64,000 nucleotides of DNA from Cohnella rhizosphaerae (GCF_029525575.1 NZ_JAPDIA010000009.1:248001-312000), one strand, 5' to 3'. Numbered from the stretch's first letter, positions 1 to 11,203 are shown. Made by a program: numbers and translations. Notes: a model not told the origin generated them from the letters alone.

Positions 1-1
1 C

Positions 2-3000
2 ATGCGATGGATAAAAACGGCTTGCGGCGGCAATCGCGGTCGCGGTGGCGGTCTCGGGCCTGGCGCCGGGATGGACGCTGGCCGCAGGCCGGCCCCAGCT
101 CTCGGACGATGTGCTTCGCATCAGCGTGAACGAGGCGAACGGGCGGATCGGCGTGGGGACGACCGGCGGCGATCCGGTACGTTCCGGCGACGAGGATCGG
201 CCGCTCGTCTACAATCCGGAGATGCCGGAGACGTCGTTCACGAGCTTCCGGATCGACGGCGAGGAAGCGATCTACGGACATGCGTACGGCCCGGAATCGG
301 CGCCGTACGGCTATTTCGTGCAGGAGCCCGTCGTCGAAGGCGACCGGATCGTGTCGGTATGGCGATACCGGGGCGTCGACATCCGCCAGACGGTCGAGCT
401 CGTGCCGCAGGGCGACAAGACGCTGCCGGCGGGCAATGCGCGGCTGTCGTACCGGGTGGACAACAAGTCCGGCAAGAGCGTCAAGCTCGGGACGCGGATT
501 CTGCTCGACGTCAAGGCCGGCGACAACGACGGGCCGCTGCTGATGGCGCCGGGCGAGCTGACGCCCGTCATCGGCGAACGCGAATTCGGTCCTGCCGAGG
601 TGCCGCTGTACTGGCAGGCGATGGACGACGTCGACGATCCGCAGGTCGTCGCCTACGGCACCTTGTACGGCTTCGGCGAGAAGAAGCCCAGCCGCGTCAT
701 TTTCGGTCACTGGAACGGCCTGTCGGCGACGAAATGGAAATACGACTGGAACCAGTGGACCGATTATACGGCGGACGGGGGGGCTTTACGGAACGGCGGA
801 CAGCGCGGTTGCCGTCTATTGGGACGAAGCGTCCCTGGAAGGCGGCGCTTCCGCGTCGTTTTCGACCCTGGTCGGCATGGGCGAGATGAAGCAGCGGCAG
901 ACGCTGCTCGACAATATGGCGGTGACCGTCTCGGCGCCGCAGAAGGTGACGGCGGAGACCGGCGGCCAAGCTTCGTTCGAGCTGTCCGCGGAGCTTGCGA
1001 ACAATCTCGCAAAGTCGGTCGCGCAGAAAGACGTCCGCGTCGAGATCGTATACCCGGGCAGCGCCCAGTTGACCGGAGGCAGCGAGCGGGTCGCCTATAT
1101 CCCGGCGGTCGCCAAGGGCGAGCGGCTCTCCTTCCGCTGGCGGTTCGTCGCGACCGGCGCGGATGCGGTCAACGTCTATGCCTTCAAGGTGCGCGTGACG
1201 GTAGGCGATCCCGACGCGCCCGGCGTGAAGACGCGGGAAGAGACGGCGCATATCGTCGTGCTGAACGACTTCCGGCAGCCGCCCGATATCCAGTTCACGG
1301 CCGTCGCGCCGAACCGCATGTACGAGAAGGAAGCGTTCCGCAAGGTCGTCCTCTACGGCAGCAACCTGAATTTTCTCAAGGACGCTCCGGACCGCTGGCA
1401 TGTGTACATTCAGGCTGCTAACGGCCAGCGGACGAACATCGAATCGAAGTATGTCACCGTCGAGAGCGACAGCCAGCTGTCGGTCATGCTTCCGCAACTG
1501 CCGCTCGGCGCTTACGGCATCGGCGTGGAGCACGATCTGAGCAAGGGCATGTACCGTCCCGACGCGATCCGCATCACCGACGACATCTCGGTCATGAAGC
1601 GCGGGTACGGCACGCTCCTGATCACGAAGAAGGATACGCTCAAGACGCGCACGGACATCGGCGGGCAGTATACGCTGCGGACGAACAAGATTTATTACGC
1701 CAAAGGCGGCGCGCTGCCGTCCGTCCCGGCGGGCGAGGAGGAAGTGCTCCGCATCCAGGGCAACATCCAGGACATGGGCGACGGCACGTATTCGGTCGTG
1801 CCTCATCCGTCGCAAGCGGTATCGCTCGGCAACGTGCTGAAGCTGACCGTGTCCGAGTTCGACGCGGACATGCCCGGCGAGATCGTCGTCAAGCCGGTTA
1901 CGTACGAATACGAGGACAACGGCCTCGTGTACGACAGGGCGACCCAAGCGGTCGTCAGCGGCAACGACCAGAGCCGCATCTACCTGAAGCAGCTGACGAA
2001 GATTCCGAATTCGCCGCTGATCTGGCAGAAGGCCTTCACCTTTAACGTCAACGATATGAAAATCAAAAACCCGAACGTATTCGGGTTCAGCGACGACGCG
2101 CAGGCGATCGTCGGACCGTACGTGCTCGGCATCAAGCAGGTCAAGGTCGTCTACGATCCGGACGCCAAAAAAATACGCGGCCGAATTCAAAGGCTCGCTC
2201 GACATTTTGTCGATCATGAAGACGCTGTACCGCTTTTCGGGGCCAGCGACAACGCCGCATTAAGCAAGCTGCTGTATGCGGAGGTGGCGGTCGATCAATT
2301 CCGCGTCTACGAGGACGGGCAGATCAAGTTCGCGCTGGAAGCGGGCGTCGGGCTGCCGCAGATGAAGATCGGTCCGTTCGTCACGATGGACAGTCTGAAG
2401 CCCGGCCAAACCGGCGGGGTCGAGGGGCGGCTGCGCATCGATTCGATCCAGAATCTGTACAGCATCTACGCCAAGCTGAGTCTGCCGAACCTGGAGTCCG
2501 TCCCGACCGGATCGGGTGGCAGCTTCAACCGCAGCTCGCGGATTCAGGGCAAATTCGGCATCTTTACCGTACCGACGCCGGAAGGCGGAACGATCGTGTT
2601 CCCGGACGAATTCATGGCCGAGTACGCGGACAATGTCGGCTTCATCAATATCCCGAACATTCCGCTGACGATCAATCAGCTCGGCGGGGAGATCAAAGGG
2701 CTGCACACGATCCGCGACAGCATCGCCAAGGGCATCTATCCCGACTTCGGCGGCAGCTTCTGGTTCGGCGTGACCGATACGGTGTCGCCTGTCCTGCTCG
2801 GCAAGCGGGCGCTCAGCGCGTCCAACGTCAAGCTGTCCATCGGGGCGCGGGAAGCTTCCTTGAGCGGGACGGCGAATCTGTACTTCTTCCCGATCGCGGA
2901 CATGACGGGCAAGATCATGTTCTATCCGGTGTCCGGCGCGCTGATCGGCGGGCGCATCACGCTGCTCGACGTCATCGTCGGCCAGGCATCGGTCGAGCTC

Positions 3001-6000
3001 AGCTACAACAACGAGTCGTCGCAATTTTACTTCGGCGGTTATGTCCGGGGTTCCGTCCAGCTGCCGCCGTACTCGCCGATCTTCCCGGGGCTGAAGCTCG
3101 CGGACGCGTCCGCGGCGCTGAACACGAACTTCGTTCAGGCGTACGCCAAGGCGCTGAATACGATCCCGGTCGGCGTGCGCTATACGTGGAGCACCCAGCA
3201 ATTGCAATTTTTCAATCCGGATCAGAAAGGCTTCTCGGCGGTGTCGGCCCTCTCGGCGCTGTCGGCTTCAGGCGAGGCGGATCCTGACCGGCTGGCGATC
3301 GGCACCAATCTGAAGCAGCTTCCGGTCAAGACGGCAGCCGGCGCCGTAAGGTCGCTGGCCGCGAAGACGGCGACCGCATTCGAATCCGCGGGCGGGGAAG
3401 CGCTGCTCGTTCAAGCGAAGTACGCGAAAGACCGCGACATCGTCCTGAAGCTGACCGATCCCGACGGCGAGGAGGTTCGGCTGGTCGAGGAAGGCGACGG
3501 GGCGAACGTGTACCGCAGCGAATACACCGATCCGGACACCGGCGAGGTTCAAAGCTATATCGCGGTCACGGTGCCCGCCGAGCGGAGCAAAGCCGGGACG
3601 TGGACGCTGACGAGCAGCCTGCCGGCGGAAGTCGAAGCGTTCGACGCCGCCCCGACGCCGGAGATCGAGACGATTCAAGCGGCGCAGGACGGCGGAGAGA
3701 CGGCGGTCGATCTGAAGCTTACGCGGACGCCGGCGGACGGGCGGACCAAGGTCGATCTGTATCTGCAAAGCGTCGATGCCGCGAAGCCGTTCCTGACGCG
3801 CATCGCCGCGGACGCGACGATCGCGGACGACGAGGCGACGCTTCGTCCGAAGCTGCCGGAGAGCATCGCGAGCGGCGCCTACAAGATCGTCGCGGTGCTG
3901 AAGCAGTACGACGGGAGCGGCGCGCTTTTGCAGAACAGCTTCCGCGATTCCGCGCCGTTCGCCGTGACGAACCCGAAGGTGCCGACCGCGCCGGGCAACG
4001 TGACGGCCAAGGCGATCGGCCGCGGCGCGCTGAAGGTCGAATGGGACGCCTCGGCTGGCGACCATCTGGCCGGCTACTACATCTTCACGGTAGACGCGGA
4101 AGGAAAGCCGGCGGAGGGCTCGAACTGGACGTTCGTGCCTTTCGAGGAAGGGAGGGACAGGTACGCGGCCGAGATCAGAGGCTGGACGCCGGAGACGTAC
4201 CGGATCGTCGTGCAGGCGGTGAGCGAAGTACCCGACGGCACGGCGAAGGATCCTTACGACGGTTATCCGGCGGCCGATTGGGCTTTCGTGGACGATCCGC
4301 TTAAACTGGGCCAATACGCGGCAGTCTGGTCTCCGATCGCTGGCATATCGGAATACGTCATCCGGCTGAAGGATACGGACGGCGCGACGTATGCGATCCC
4401 GTATTACGGCGAGCCCGTCGCGAGCGACGAAACCAACGGCAGCGTGTATGAAACGACGCTGTACGGACTTCCTGCCGGAAAATCGTTCGACATCGCCGTA
4501 TACGGCGTCGTCGAGCAGGATCTGGAAGCGAAAGCCGTGGTGGCGGTCGACGCCGGCGCCGGCAAGAAGCGCATCGGCTGGGACAAAGTCGAAGCGGACG
4601 ACGTTCGCTCGTATACGATCTACGGGAAACCGGCGGATGACGAGGCGCCTGTCGTGCTCTTCGAGCACCCGGTGCCGTCCTCGGGTCAGCCGGCGCGGTA
4701 TGAGGACGTCGAAGCGGATGGCTTCGCCGAAGGCGTAGCTTACGATGTCTCGGTTATCGCAAATGTGACCGAAGCGCAGCCGGAGCAATATTTCGGCGAA
4801 TGGTCGTCGCCGGTCGAGCTGAAGCTGCCGGTACCCGATCCGCCTGCGTTCGACGTCAAGGTGCAGCCGGTCGATCCGGCGAGCGGCGTCGTGCGAATGG
4901 ACCGCGATGCGGATGGCTTGCCGTACTTCCGCAGCAGCACGGGGGACGTGACGCTCAGCTTTACGAGCGACGGGGCGGTCCGTACGGAGGTTCGGGTGAA
5001 TCCGTCCATGTACGATCCCTACGCCGAGCCTGACGTATATACGGGCATGGCGTGGACGACGAACGTCGTGCTCAAGGAAGGCACGAACGAGATCGAAGTC
5101 GCCGCGTACGACGAAGACGGCGACGCCGACGAGAAGACGTATCGGGTCGTCGTGAAGAAGAACGGGCCGATGCTGGCGGTCGACGAGCCGGCGTTCCCGG
5201 ACGGCCAGGTCGAACTCACGGGCCAGACCGATATCGGCGCCGTCGTGACGGTGAACGGCTACCCGGCCGAGGTGGACGATACGGGACGCTTCGCCTACAG
5301 GCTTCCGCTGCCGGACGAGCAGGCGTTCGATGTCGAGATCGCGGCATCCGACGCATTCGGTCTGGACAACACGTACGTCGAGCGGATCGTCAACCCGGCC
5401 GTCGGCCGCATCGAGAAGGTCGTCATCGGCATGCAGCGCGAGATGCGCTCGGGCGCCAGCCAGCCGCTGCGTCTGTACGCCTACGACGGCGCAGGCAAGG
5501 CGGTGCGGCTGCCGGACGACTCGGTCGAGTGGCGCATTCTCTCGGGCGGGCAATATGCGGAGATCGCCGGCGGCGATCTGAAGGGCTTGCGGCAAGGGCA
5601 GGCGGTCGTAGCGGCGAGCTATCGGGTGAACGAGCAATATGCGTGGACGGACTACGGCGTCTTCGACATCGACCAGCGCAGCGTCGTCGCGATGACCGAT
5701 CTGGACGCGGTGACGGCCGATCTGGGCACGCTCTCCATCGGCTACGCGGAGGGCGAAGGACCGTCCGGCGCGACTAAGAACCTCGTGCTGCCGACCGCGA
5801 GCGCGAACGGAACCGACGTCGAATGGTCGTCCGACAAGCCACAGATCATCGATGCGGCGACCGGGAAGGTGACCCGGCCGACGTTCGAAGCGGGCGACGC
5901 GGCCGTGACGCTGACGGCGACCGTCTCCAAAGGCATCGTCAAGCAAACGAGGACATTCCTTGTCAACGTGCCAAAGCTCGCTGAGACGGCCGGACACATG

Positions 6001-7473
6001 ACCGATCTGGAGGCGGTGATGAACGATCTCGGCGCGCTTGCCATCGGTTATGCAGCGGGCGAGGGGCCGACCGGTACGACGAACAACGTCGTGCTGCCGA
6101 CCGCGAGCGCGAACGGGACGACGATCGTCTGGTCGTCCGACGCGCCGCAGATCATCGACGCGGCGACCGGGAAGGTGACGCGTCCGTCGTTCGAAGCGGG
6201 CGACGCCGCCGTGACGCTGACGGCGACCGTCTCCAAGGGCATCGTCAAGCAAACGCGGACGTTCCTCGTCAACGTGCTGAAGCTTGCGAAGTCCGGCGGC
6301 AACGACGGGGGCAACAATGGCGGCAACAACGGAGGCAACAATGGCGGTAATAACGGCGGTAATAATGGCGGTAATAATGGCGGTAATAATGGCGGTAATA
6401 ATGGCGGCAACGACGGCGGCGAAAATGGCGGCAGCAATAGTGGCCCTGACGGCGGCAACGACGACGGCACGGGCCAACCGGCCCAGCCGAACCAACCGTC
6501 GGAACAAGCCGGCTGGCGCATCGATCCTTCCGTCGGAGGGACGATCTCCGGCGCCGGCGCCTCGATTCGCTTCCCGGCAGACGTCTTTCCCGGAGCGTTC
6601 CGCGCCTACATCGCGGCGCTGACGGAGGATGCCGCCGGCAAGCTGCCCGATGCGCCGCGCCGCGTAAGCCGCGTATACGACATCGCGAAGTCGGCGCCCG
6701 GCATCTTCCTGAAGCCGGTCACGATCACGCTGCCGTTCGACAACGCCAGACTGGACGCCAAGACTGACAAAGTCGGCGTCTATTGGCTGAACGAGGTGAC
6801 GGGCGAGTGGGTGCCGCTCAACAACGCTTCGATCGACTGGAATCGCGGCACGGTCAGCGGCGAGACGAATCATTTTACCAAGTTCGCCGTACTGACGGCG
6901 CCCGGAGCGCTTCCTTCCGGTCAGCAGCTGCCCGCGCTTAGCGACATCTCTGGCCATTGGGCGGAAGCGAGCATTCTGACGATGGTCGGTCAAGGCTACG
7001 TCAAAGGCTATCCGAACGGCACGTTCCGTCCGAATGCCAAAGTGACGCGGGCGGAGTTCGTGCAGCTGATCGTACGCGCCTTCGGCATCGCGGGAACGGA
7101 CGCGAAGGCCGGCGCCTTCGGCGACACGGCGAATCACTGGGCGCGCGACGCCATCGTCGCGGCCCATGCGGCCGGCATCGTCGACGGCTATGAAGACCGC
7201 AATTTCCGGCCGGACGATCCGATTACGCGCGAGCAGATGGCCGTCATGACGGCGCGGGCGCTGAAGCTGCAGCCGATCGCCGGCGGCGGCAAGAACGCTG
7301 CCTTTACCGATCGCGCGACAATCGCCGATTGGGCGCTGCCGTCGGTTGCGGCCGCGGCGGAAAAGGGCTTGTTCATCGGCTACCAGGACGGCGCGTTCCG
7401 TCCGCATGCGAATGCGACGAGAGCCGAGACCGTCGAAGCGCTGACACGCGCAATCGCTTTACGTACACCATAA
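2..7473 (+). CDS. Giant secreted SLH-domain surface protein (frame-broken as assembled)
   Basis: Reconstructed protein of about 2490 residues, exported and held on the cell wall by three C-terminal SLH modules (about nt 6934-7470; motifs such as GYPNGTFRPNAKVTRAEF). From the ATG at 2 a clean signal peptide (MRWIKRLAAAIAVAVAVSGL) appears only if one A is removed from the run at 13-17; a G7 run at 777-783 causes a second +1 break, and a compensated pair (A7 at 2167-2173, G4 near 2238) garbles about 24 residues. The middle holds beta-sandwich regions, an FN3-like stretch (about 3990-4290), an Ig/glucodextranase-like stretch (about 5170-5390) and two 102-residue atrophied bacterial-Ig repeats (5692-6297). 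A Gly/Asn linker (6297-6443) precedes the last domains. No catalytic motif was recognised, so adhesion or polysaccharide binding is only inferred. A true 5' end upstream of the window cannot be excluded. Confidence 0.8.
5692..6297 (+). repeat. Two tandem 306-bp coding repeats (bacterial Ig-like)
   Basis: Two adjacent, nearly identical segments start at 5692 and 5998. Each encodes about 102 residues beginning MTDL(D/E)AV and containing VLPTASANGT and WSSD.PQIIDAATGKV. This matches the atrophied bacterial Ig repeats common in Firmicute SLH proteins. High nucleotide identity suggests recent duplication or gene conversion. Confidence 0.8.
6297..6443 (+). repeat. 12-bp microsatellite encoding GGNN linker
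   Basis: About ten units related to GGCGGTAATAAT encode a Gly-Gly-Asn-Asn linker between the Ig repeats and the C-terminal domain plus SLH modules. The unit is a multiple of three, so copy-number change would alter linker length without breaking the frame. Confidence 0.85.
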
Positions 7474-7490
7474 CGATTCACGGACTGGAC

Positions 7491-7527
7491 GGGCTTCCTC
7501 GCTGTAAGGCGGGGAGGCTCGTTTTTT
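7491..7527 (+). terminator. Rho-independent terminator after the SLH gene
   Basis: A stem formed by GGGCTTCCTCGC and GGCGGGGAGGCTC (with G-U pairs and a short loop) is followed by GTTTTTT. It begins 17 bases after the stop codon of the SLH gene. Confidence 0.75.
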
Positions 7528-7530
7528 CAT

Positions 7531-7927
7531 CTAGAGGAATATGTAAATCCGGACAAAAGACAGCTTCACTTGCGAATCTTGCGGCGATAATAGGCGGTAA
7601 GGAAAGCGGGTTGGCGAAATGGAGAACCGCGGGTAGCAGTTGAATGCAAGCCGGCAGATAGCATCGGACTCAGGAGACGCTAATTTCGTAAAAACCGGCC
7701 CAATGACGGTCTTTGCGGACTGGAGGGACGTTATGGCTCCGACTCAAGGCTAAAAAAAGGCCGACCATCCCGCAATAACGTCATCTGAGTCCGCGAGCGA
7801 GCTGCGAATAGCCATATGAAAAAGAATAACGGCGCCTCAGTCCGTTCTCTAAACGCTCATGCGCAAAACAAAATCCGCACGCGGCTTTTTCGTCTCCATG
7901 CCCGAAAAAGAATCCCAACGCAGCCGC
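7531..7927. other. Intergenic region, no gene recognised
   Basis: About 400 bases between the terminator and the MerR-type promoter. Short open frames here lack ribosome sites and family-like composition. The tail (about 7816-7920) has a lower GC content. I see no convincing RNA gene or riboswitch fold. Confidence 0.5.
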
Positions 7928-7958
7928 TTGACTTGGAGCGTACTCCAGCGGGTATGCT
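7928..7958 (+). promoter_or_regulatory. MerR-type promoter/operator
   Basis: The -35 box is TTGACT (7928-7933) and the -10 box is TATGCT (7953-7958). The spacer is 19 bp instead of 17, the hallmark of MerR-family promoters. The spacer contains the dyad TGGAG-CGTA-CTCCA (7934-7947). It lies 45 bases upstream of the merR-like start, so autoregulation of the two-gene operon is strongly implied. Confidence 0.85.
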
Positions 7959-8002
7959 GGTGGTGATCATGATCACGCTTGACTTTAGAAAGGATACCAT
8001 CG

Positions 8003-8380
8003 ATGTCGCGACAATATACGATTGCCGAAATATCGCAGGAGACCGGGCTTGCTCCGGATACCTTGCGTTTTTACGAGAAAAAAGGGCTGCTGCGATCGCC
8101 GGAAAGAGGGCCCGGCGGCGTACGCCGTTATTCGGAAGAGGATCTCGGCCGGATCCGATTCCTGCTTTACTTGCGCAATACTTCGATGCCTCTGAAGGAG
8201 ATCCAGACGTATGTGGAGGCGTACAACCGTAATGACGAGACGGCCTGCTTCGATCTCCTGGACAAGCACCGCGTACGCGTCGAAGAGCAGGCCAGACAAT
8301 TATCGGAGACGCTTGAGGTCATTAAGTACAAGCTCAAGCATTTCCAAGACATTAAGGATGGAACGACGAAAGGACGATAA
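8003..8380 (+). CDS. MerR family transcriptional regulator
   Basis: About 125 residues. An N-terminal winged helix-turn-helix (YTIAEISQETGLAPDTLRFY, about residues 4-23) with the GLL...R..GGVRRYSEEDL wing is followed by a dimerisation coiled coil rich in L, E and K (about residues 75-120). No metal-binding cysteine pair is present; the only Cys (in ETACFDLL) makes a metal sensor unlikely, so an aldehyde/thiol or redox sensor of the AdhR/YfmP kind is more plausible. I chose the ATG at 8003, preceded by AGAAAGGA. The SDR starts 4 bases after its stop, so the two genes form one transcript under the upstream 19-bp-spacer promoter. Confidence 0.85.
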   Translation: MSRQYTIAEISQETGLAPDTLRFYEKKGLLRSPERGPGGVRRYSEEDLGRIRFLLYLRNTSMPLKEIQTYVEAYNRNDETACFDLLDKHRVRVEEQARQLSETLEVIKYKLKHFQDIKDGTTKGR

Positions 8381-8383
8381 TCA

Positions 8384-9379
8384 ATGACTATTTTAACGCC
8401 CCAAGCTCCGCTATCGACAGGCTACGGTCCCCGCACGACGGCGGCCGAGATTCTCGCCCATACAGACTTGACGGGGAAGATCGCGATCGTTACCGGCGGA
8501 CATTCGGGCCTCGGTTTGGAGACGTCCAGGCGGCTGGCGGAGGCCGGCGCCAAAGTGATATTACCGGCAAGATCGCTGCAAAAGGCTGCGGAGGCGGCCG
8601 CAAGCATACCGGGTGCGGAAGCTGCCGAGCTGGATCTAGCCGATCCGGCGTCTATCGATGCGTTCGCGCGACAATTTCTGGATTCGGCTCGCCCGCTCCA
8701 TATGCTTGTGCACAGCGCAGGCATCATGGCCATTCCGCTCGAACGAGACGCGGCGGGACACGAGCTGCAGTTCTCGACGAATTTCCTCGGCCCTTTCCGG
8801 CTGACGGCCAGACTTTGGCCGGCGCTTAAGGCGGCCGGAGAGGCCCGAGTCGTCATCGTTTCCTCGCGCGGCTATCGGCTGGGCGACATTCGCTGGGAAG
8901 ATATCGACTATCGCAAGGGCGGTTACGAAAAGTGGGCCGCATACGGACAGTCCAAGACGGCGGCCTCATTGTTCGCGGTGGAGCTTGACCGGCGCGGACG
9001 CGAGTGTGGCATAAGCGCCTTCGCCGTTCATCCGGGATCGATCGTCACGAATTTGTCCCAGTATCTGACCGATGACGAGATGCGGGGAATGGGTGCGCTG
9101 AACGAGCGCGGACAAAGAACGTTCGCCTCATACAATGACGAACGGAAGACGATTCCGGAAGGGGCGGCCACGATCGTCTGGTGCGCTGCGAGCGAGATGC
9201 TGCGCGGCAAGGGCGGCGTCTACTGCGAAAACGGCGATATCGCCGAGCTGATCGACGCCGGCGCGTCGAACGACGCTCCTCGTCCCGGCGTCGACGCGTA
9301 CGCCGTGGATGGAAAGTCGGCCAAGCGGCTTTGGAGCGTTGCCGAGTCGATGACGGGGCTGGCATTCACGGCCGATTGA
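8384..9379 (+). CDS. Short-chain dehydrogenase/reductase (retinol-dehydrogenase-like SDR)
   Basis: Cytoplasmic NAD(P)-dependent oxidoreductase of 331 residues, longer than the 250-residue classical SDRs and typical of the WWOX/retinol dehydrogenase-like group. Visible motifs are the nucleotide loop TGGHSGLG (about residues 37-44), HSAGIM in place of NNAG, a serine in IVSSRGY and the catalytic Y-x-x-x-K in YGQSKTA. The tail extends to YAVDGKSAKRLWSVAE. Co-transcription with the MerR regulator suggests induction by a reactive small molecule, for example a carbonyl compound; the substrate is unknown. Confidence 0.85.
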   Translation: MTILTPQAPLSTGYGPRTTAAEILAHTDLTGKIAIVTGGHSGLGLETSRRLAEAGAKVILPARSLQKAAEAAASIPGAEAAELDLADPASIDAFARQFLDSARPLHMLVHSAGIMAIPLERDAAGHELQFSTNFLGPFRLTARLWPALKAAGEARVVIVSSRGYRLGDIRWEDIDYRKGGYEKWAAYGQSKTAASLFAVELDRRGRECGISAFAVHPGSIVTNLSQYLTDDEMRGMGALNERGQRTFASYNDERKTIPEGAATIVWCAASEMLRGKGGVYCENGDIAELIDAGASNDAPRPGVDAYAVDGKSAKRLWSVAESMTGLAFTAD

Positions 9380-9470
9380 GACGAAGGTTTGCTGCATAAG
9401 CAAAATATTCGATCCCGCACGGCACGGCTTAAATCGTCAATCGATTAAAAGTGAAGTGGCTCATAAAGGG

Positions 9471-9705
9471 CTATCGCGCAAAAATGCACGATCGAGAGCC
9501 GCGCCCGTTCGTCGCACCATCTATCGCGCAAAAGTGCAGCTTTTTTTACCGAAACCCCCCGTCTTCTCGCCAAAAGAGACGGTCTATCGCGCGCTTTTGC
9601 ACGATAGAACGCCAGAACTCCCCATCCCTGCCTTGAATGACGCACTTTTGCACGATAGAGCGCCAAAACCCTCCATCTATGCCTTGCGCGATGAACTTTT
9701 GCAGG
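9471..9705. repeat. Intergenic short repeats around TATCGCGC / TTTTGCACGATAG
   Basis: The gap between the SDR and the next gene carries two direct copies of CTATCGCGCAAAA.TGCA (9471-9495 and 9521-9540). Three further copies in the opposite orientation, of the type CGC.CTTTTGCACGATAG, fall at 51-bp spacing (T4 tracts at 9595, 9646 and 9697, the last degenerate). The copy at 9584-9607 is flanked by CTATCG and CGATAG, a near-palindrome. No protein-like content is seen. Confidence 0.75.
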
Positions 9706-9797
9706 TTAGCATTTGCCCGCGCTGCGCACGTTAGCAATCCATGAGAAACCGGGCTTGCGCCTGAATGATACAATGCAGACATAAAGGAGGCTGCATA

Positions 9798-10350
9798 ATG
9801 GGACGTATCATACTGATGATGAATGTGACGCTGGACGGCTGTTGCGATCATACGCAGGTGGTGGCCGACGAGGAGCTTCACCGGTATACGGAGGAACTGA
9901 TGGACCGGACCGATGGCGGGCTTTACGGACGCGAGGTTTACCAGCTGATGGAGCGATCTTGGCCGCCCATTGCCCGTAGCGGCGAGGGCCCCGCATACAT
10001 GGTCGACTTCGCGCGCAAGCTCGACGAGACGCCCAAATACGTTTTCTCCCGGACGTTGGATCGCTTGTCCTGGCAGAATTCTTTTTTGCTGAAGGGGCTA
10101 GTCTCCGAGGAAGTGCCGAAGCTGACGGCAGCAGGGAAGCGCCTGCTCGTGAACGGCGGTCCCGGCCTCGGTTCCACGCTGGCGGAGCTGGGGCTGGTGG
10201 ACGAGTATCACTTTCTGGTGCAGCCCATCGTTGCCGGGCGCGGTCCCCGATTATTGGGGGGGCATCCATGAGCGATTGAACCTGAAGCTGATCGAGACCA
10301 GGCCCTTCCGCTCCGGCGTCATGGCGCTCCGTTACGAGCCGGTTCGTTAA
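9798..10350 (+). CDS. Dihydrofolate reductase/RibD C-terminal-fold family protein (frame-broken)
   Basis: About 183 residues when repaired. The fold is the RibD_C/DHFR-like reductase family (YyaP/YwjB group). Visible features are MGRIILMMNVTLDG at the N-terminus, GREVYQLM, and the conserved nucleotide-loop-like GKRLLVNGGPGLGSTLAELG followed by VDEYHFLVQPIVAGRGPRL. A G7 run at 10256-10262 shifts the frame; the +1 frame continues GIHERLNLKLIETRPFRSGV to the stop at 10348-10350, as expected for the family. The start is the ATG at 9798 behind AAAGGAGG. The precise reaction is unknown; members are annotated as deaminase/reductase-like. It stands alone between a repeat region and a DUF1349 gene. 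Confidence 0.75.
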
Positions 10351-10398
10351 CCGGTTGGCGAATGTCCGGACGCTTTAATGAAGAAAGGAGGCGCATAG

Positions 10399-11013
10399 AT
10401 GACGCCACCGAGCAAACGGATGGAATGGCAAGCAGGCGCGTGGCTTAATCCTCCGCACAGCTTCCGGGAGGAAGGCGGATTTTTGAAGGTGTCGCCCGAG
10501 AAGGGGAGGGATTTTTGGAAGAAGACTTTGTATGGATTTGAATATGAAGACGGGCCGGCATTGCTTGCGCATTGGGATCCTGAGACGGCGATCGAGGTGA
10601 GTTTTCGACTCCATTCCTTTACGGAGCTGTACGATCAGGCAGGCGTGCTGTTATACCACGGTCCGGGGCAATGGATTAAAGCAGGCATTGAAATCAACGA
10701 CGGCATTCCTCAGCTGGCAACGGTGGTCACGGACGGTTATTCGGACTGGTCGCTTGCAGCCGTGCCTGAATGGGCAGGCGAAGAAGTTACCGTACGCGCG
10801 TCGATCCTTAAGGATGCCGTCATTATCCGGGCGCGAAGCGATAAGCATGCCTGGCGGACCATTCGCGTCGCAAGGTTTCCATATCCGACGGGTAACCGGG
10901 CAGGCCCTTTCGCATGTTCGCCGACCCGGGAGGGTTTTGAAGTTACTTTTACGAGATGGGCACTGACTGCGCCCGATCATGATCTCCATGTCGATCCGCC
11001 GGTTGAAGGATGA
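10399..11013 (+). CDS. DUF1349 domain-containing protein
   Basis: 204 residues with no signal peptide. The sequence shows a concanavalin-A-like beta-sandwich typical of DUF1349/YkvQ-like proteins: W..PP near the start, FYTE-type strand pattern (FTELYDQAGVLLYHGPGQWI), KAGIEINDG and VTDGYSDWSL. These proteins are probable carbohydrate-binding or processing folds of unknown activity. Start ATG at 10399 follows AGAAAGGAGG at 10382-10391. A terminator at 11080-11105 ends the transcript. Confidence 0.8.
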   Translation: MTPPSKRMEWQAGAWLNPPHSFREEGGFLKVSPEKGRDFWKKTLYGFEYEDGPALLAHWDPETAIEVSFRLHSFTELYDQAGVLLYHGPGQWIKAGIEINDGIPQLATVVTDGYSDWSLAAVPEWAGEEVTVRASILKDAVIIRARSDKHAWRTIRVARFPYPTGNRAGPFACSPTREGFEVTFTRWALTAPDHDLHVDPPVEG

Positions 11014-11079
11014 ACGCAGGGGACGTCAAGGATTGAAGATTAAAGAAGATTAAATCAGAACGTGCAAACGCGGGAAATC

Positions 11080-11105
11080 GCTCTCCAGGCAATGGGGAGC
11101 TTTTT
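11080..11105 (+). terminator. Rho-independent terminator
   Basis: Stem GCTCTCC / GGGGAGC (one mismatch) with a 7-base loop, followed directly by TTTTT. It lies downstream of the DUF1349 gene and upstream of the locus-1 promoter. Confidence 0.8.
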
Positions 11106-11150
11106 GTCGTGCAGGCTGAGCCATGTCGGCGAGCGTTGTAGACAAGTTTA

Positions 11151-11179
11151 TTGATTAACAGGCGATCTTACTGTACGCT
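11151..11179 (+). promoter_or_regulatory. Candidate sigma-A promoter of carbohydrate locus 1
   Basis: TTGATT (11151-11156), a 17-bp spacer and TACGCT (11174-11179). It sits about 43 bases upstream of the response-regulator start, with a cre-like site immediately downstream. Confidence 0.45.
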
Positions 11180-11189
11180 GTTGCTTAAA

Positions 11190-11203
11190 AGTAAACGGTT
11201 TCA
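11190..11203 (+). promoter_or_regulatory. cre-like CcpA site
   Basis: AGTAAACGGTTTCA matches the cre consensus TGWAANCGNTNWCA at every position except the first. It lies between the likely transcription start and the ribosome site of the response regulator, a position where CcpA would block elongation. This predicts glucose repression of the whole 11-24 kb locus. Confidence 0.6.

Noticed and set aside
3268..7407. Very long open frame on the minus strand opposite the SLH gene
   Set aside because: It is Arg/His/Asp-rich without any domain signature; this is the usual shadow of a GC-rich coding strand. Similar long shadows at 697-2217, 30156-32360 and 49533-52394 were discarded for the same reason.
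7816..8232. Plus-strand open frame overlapping the MerR gene
   Set aside because: It overlaps the recognised MerR gene in another frame and reads through the MerR-type promoter; no domain is visible.
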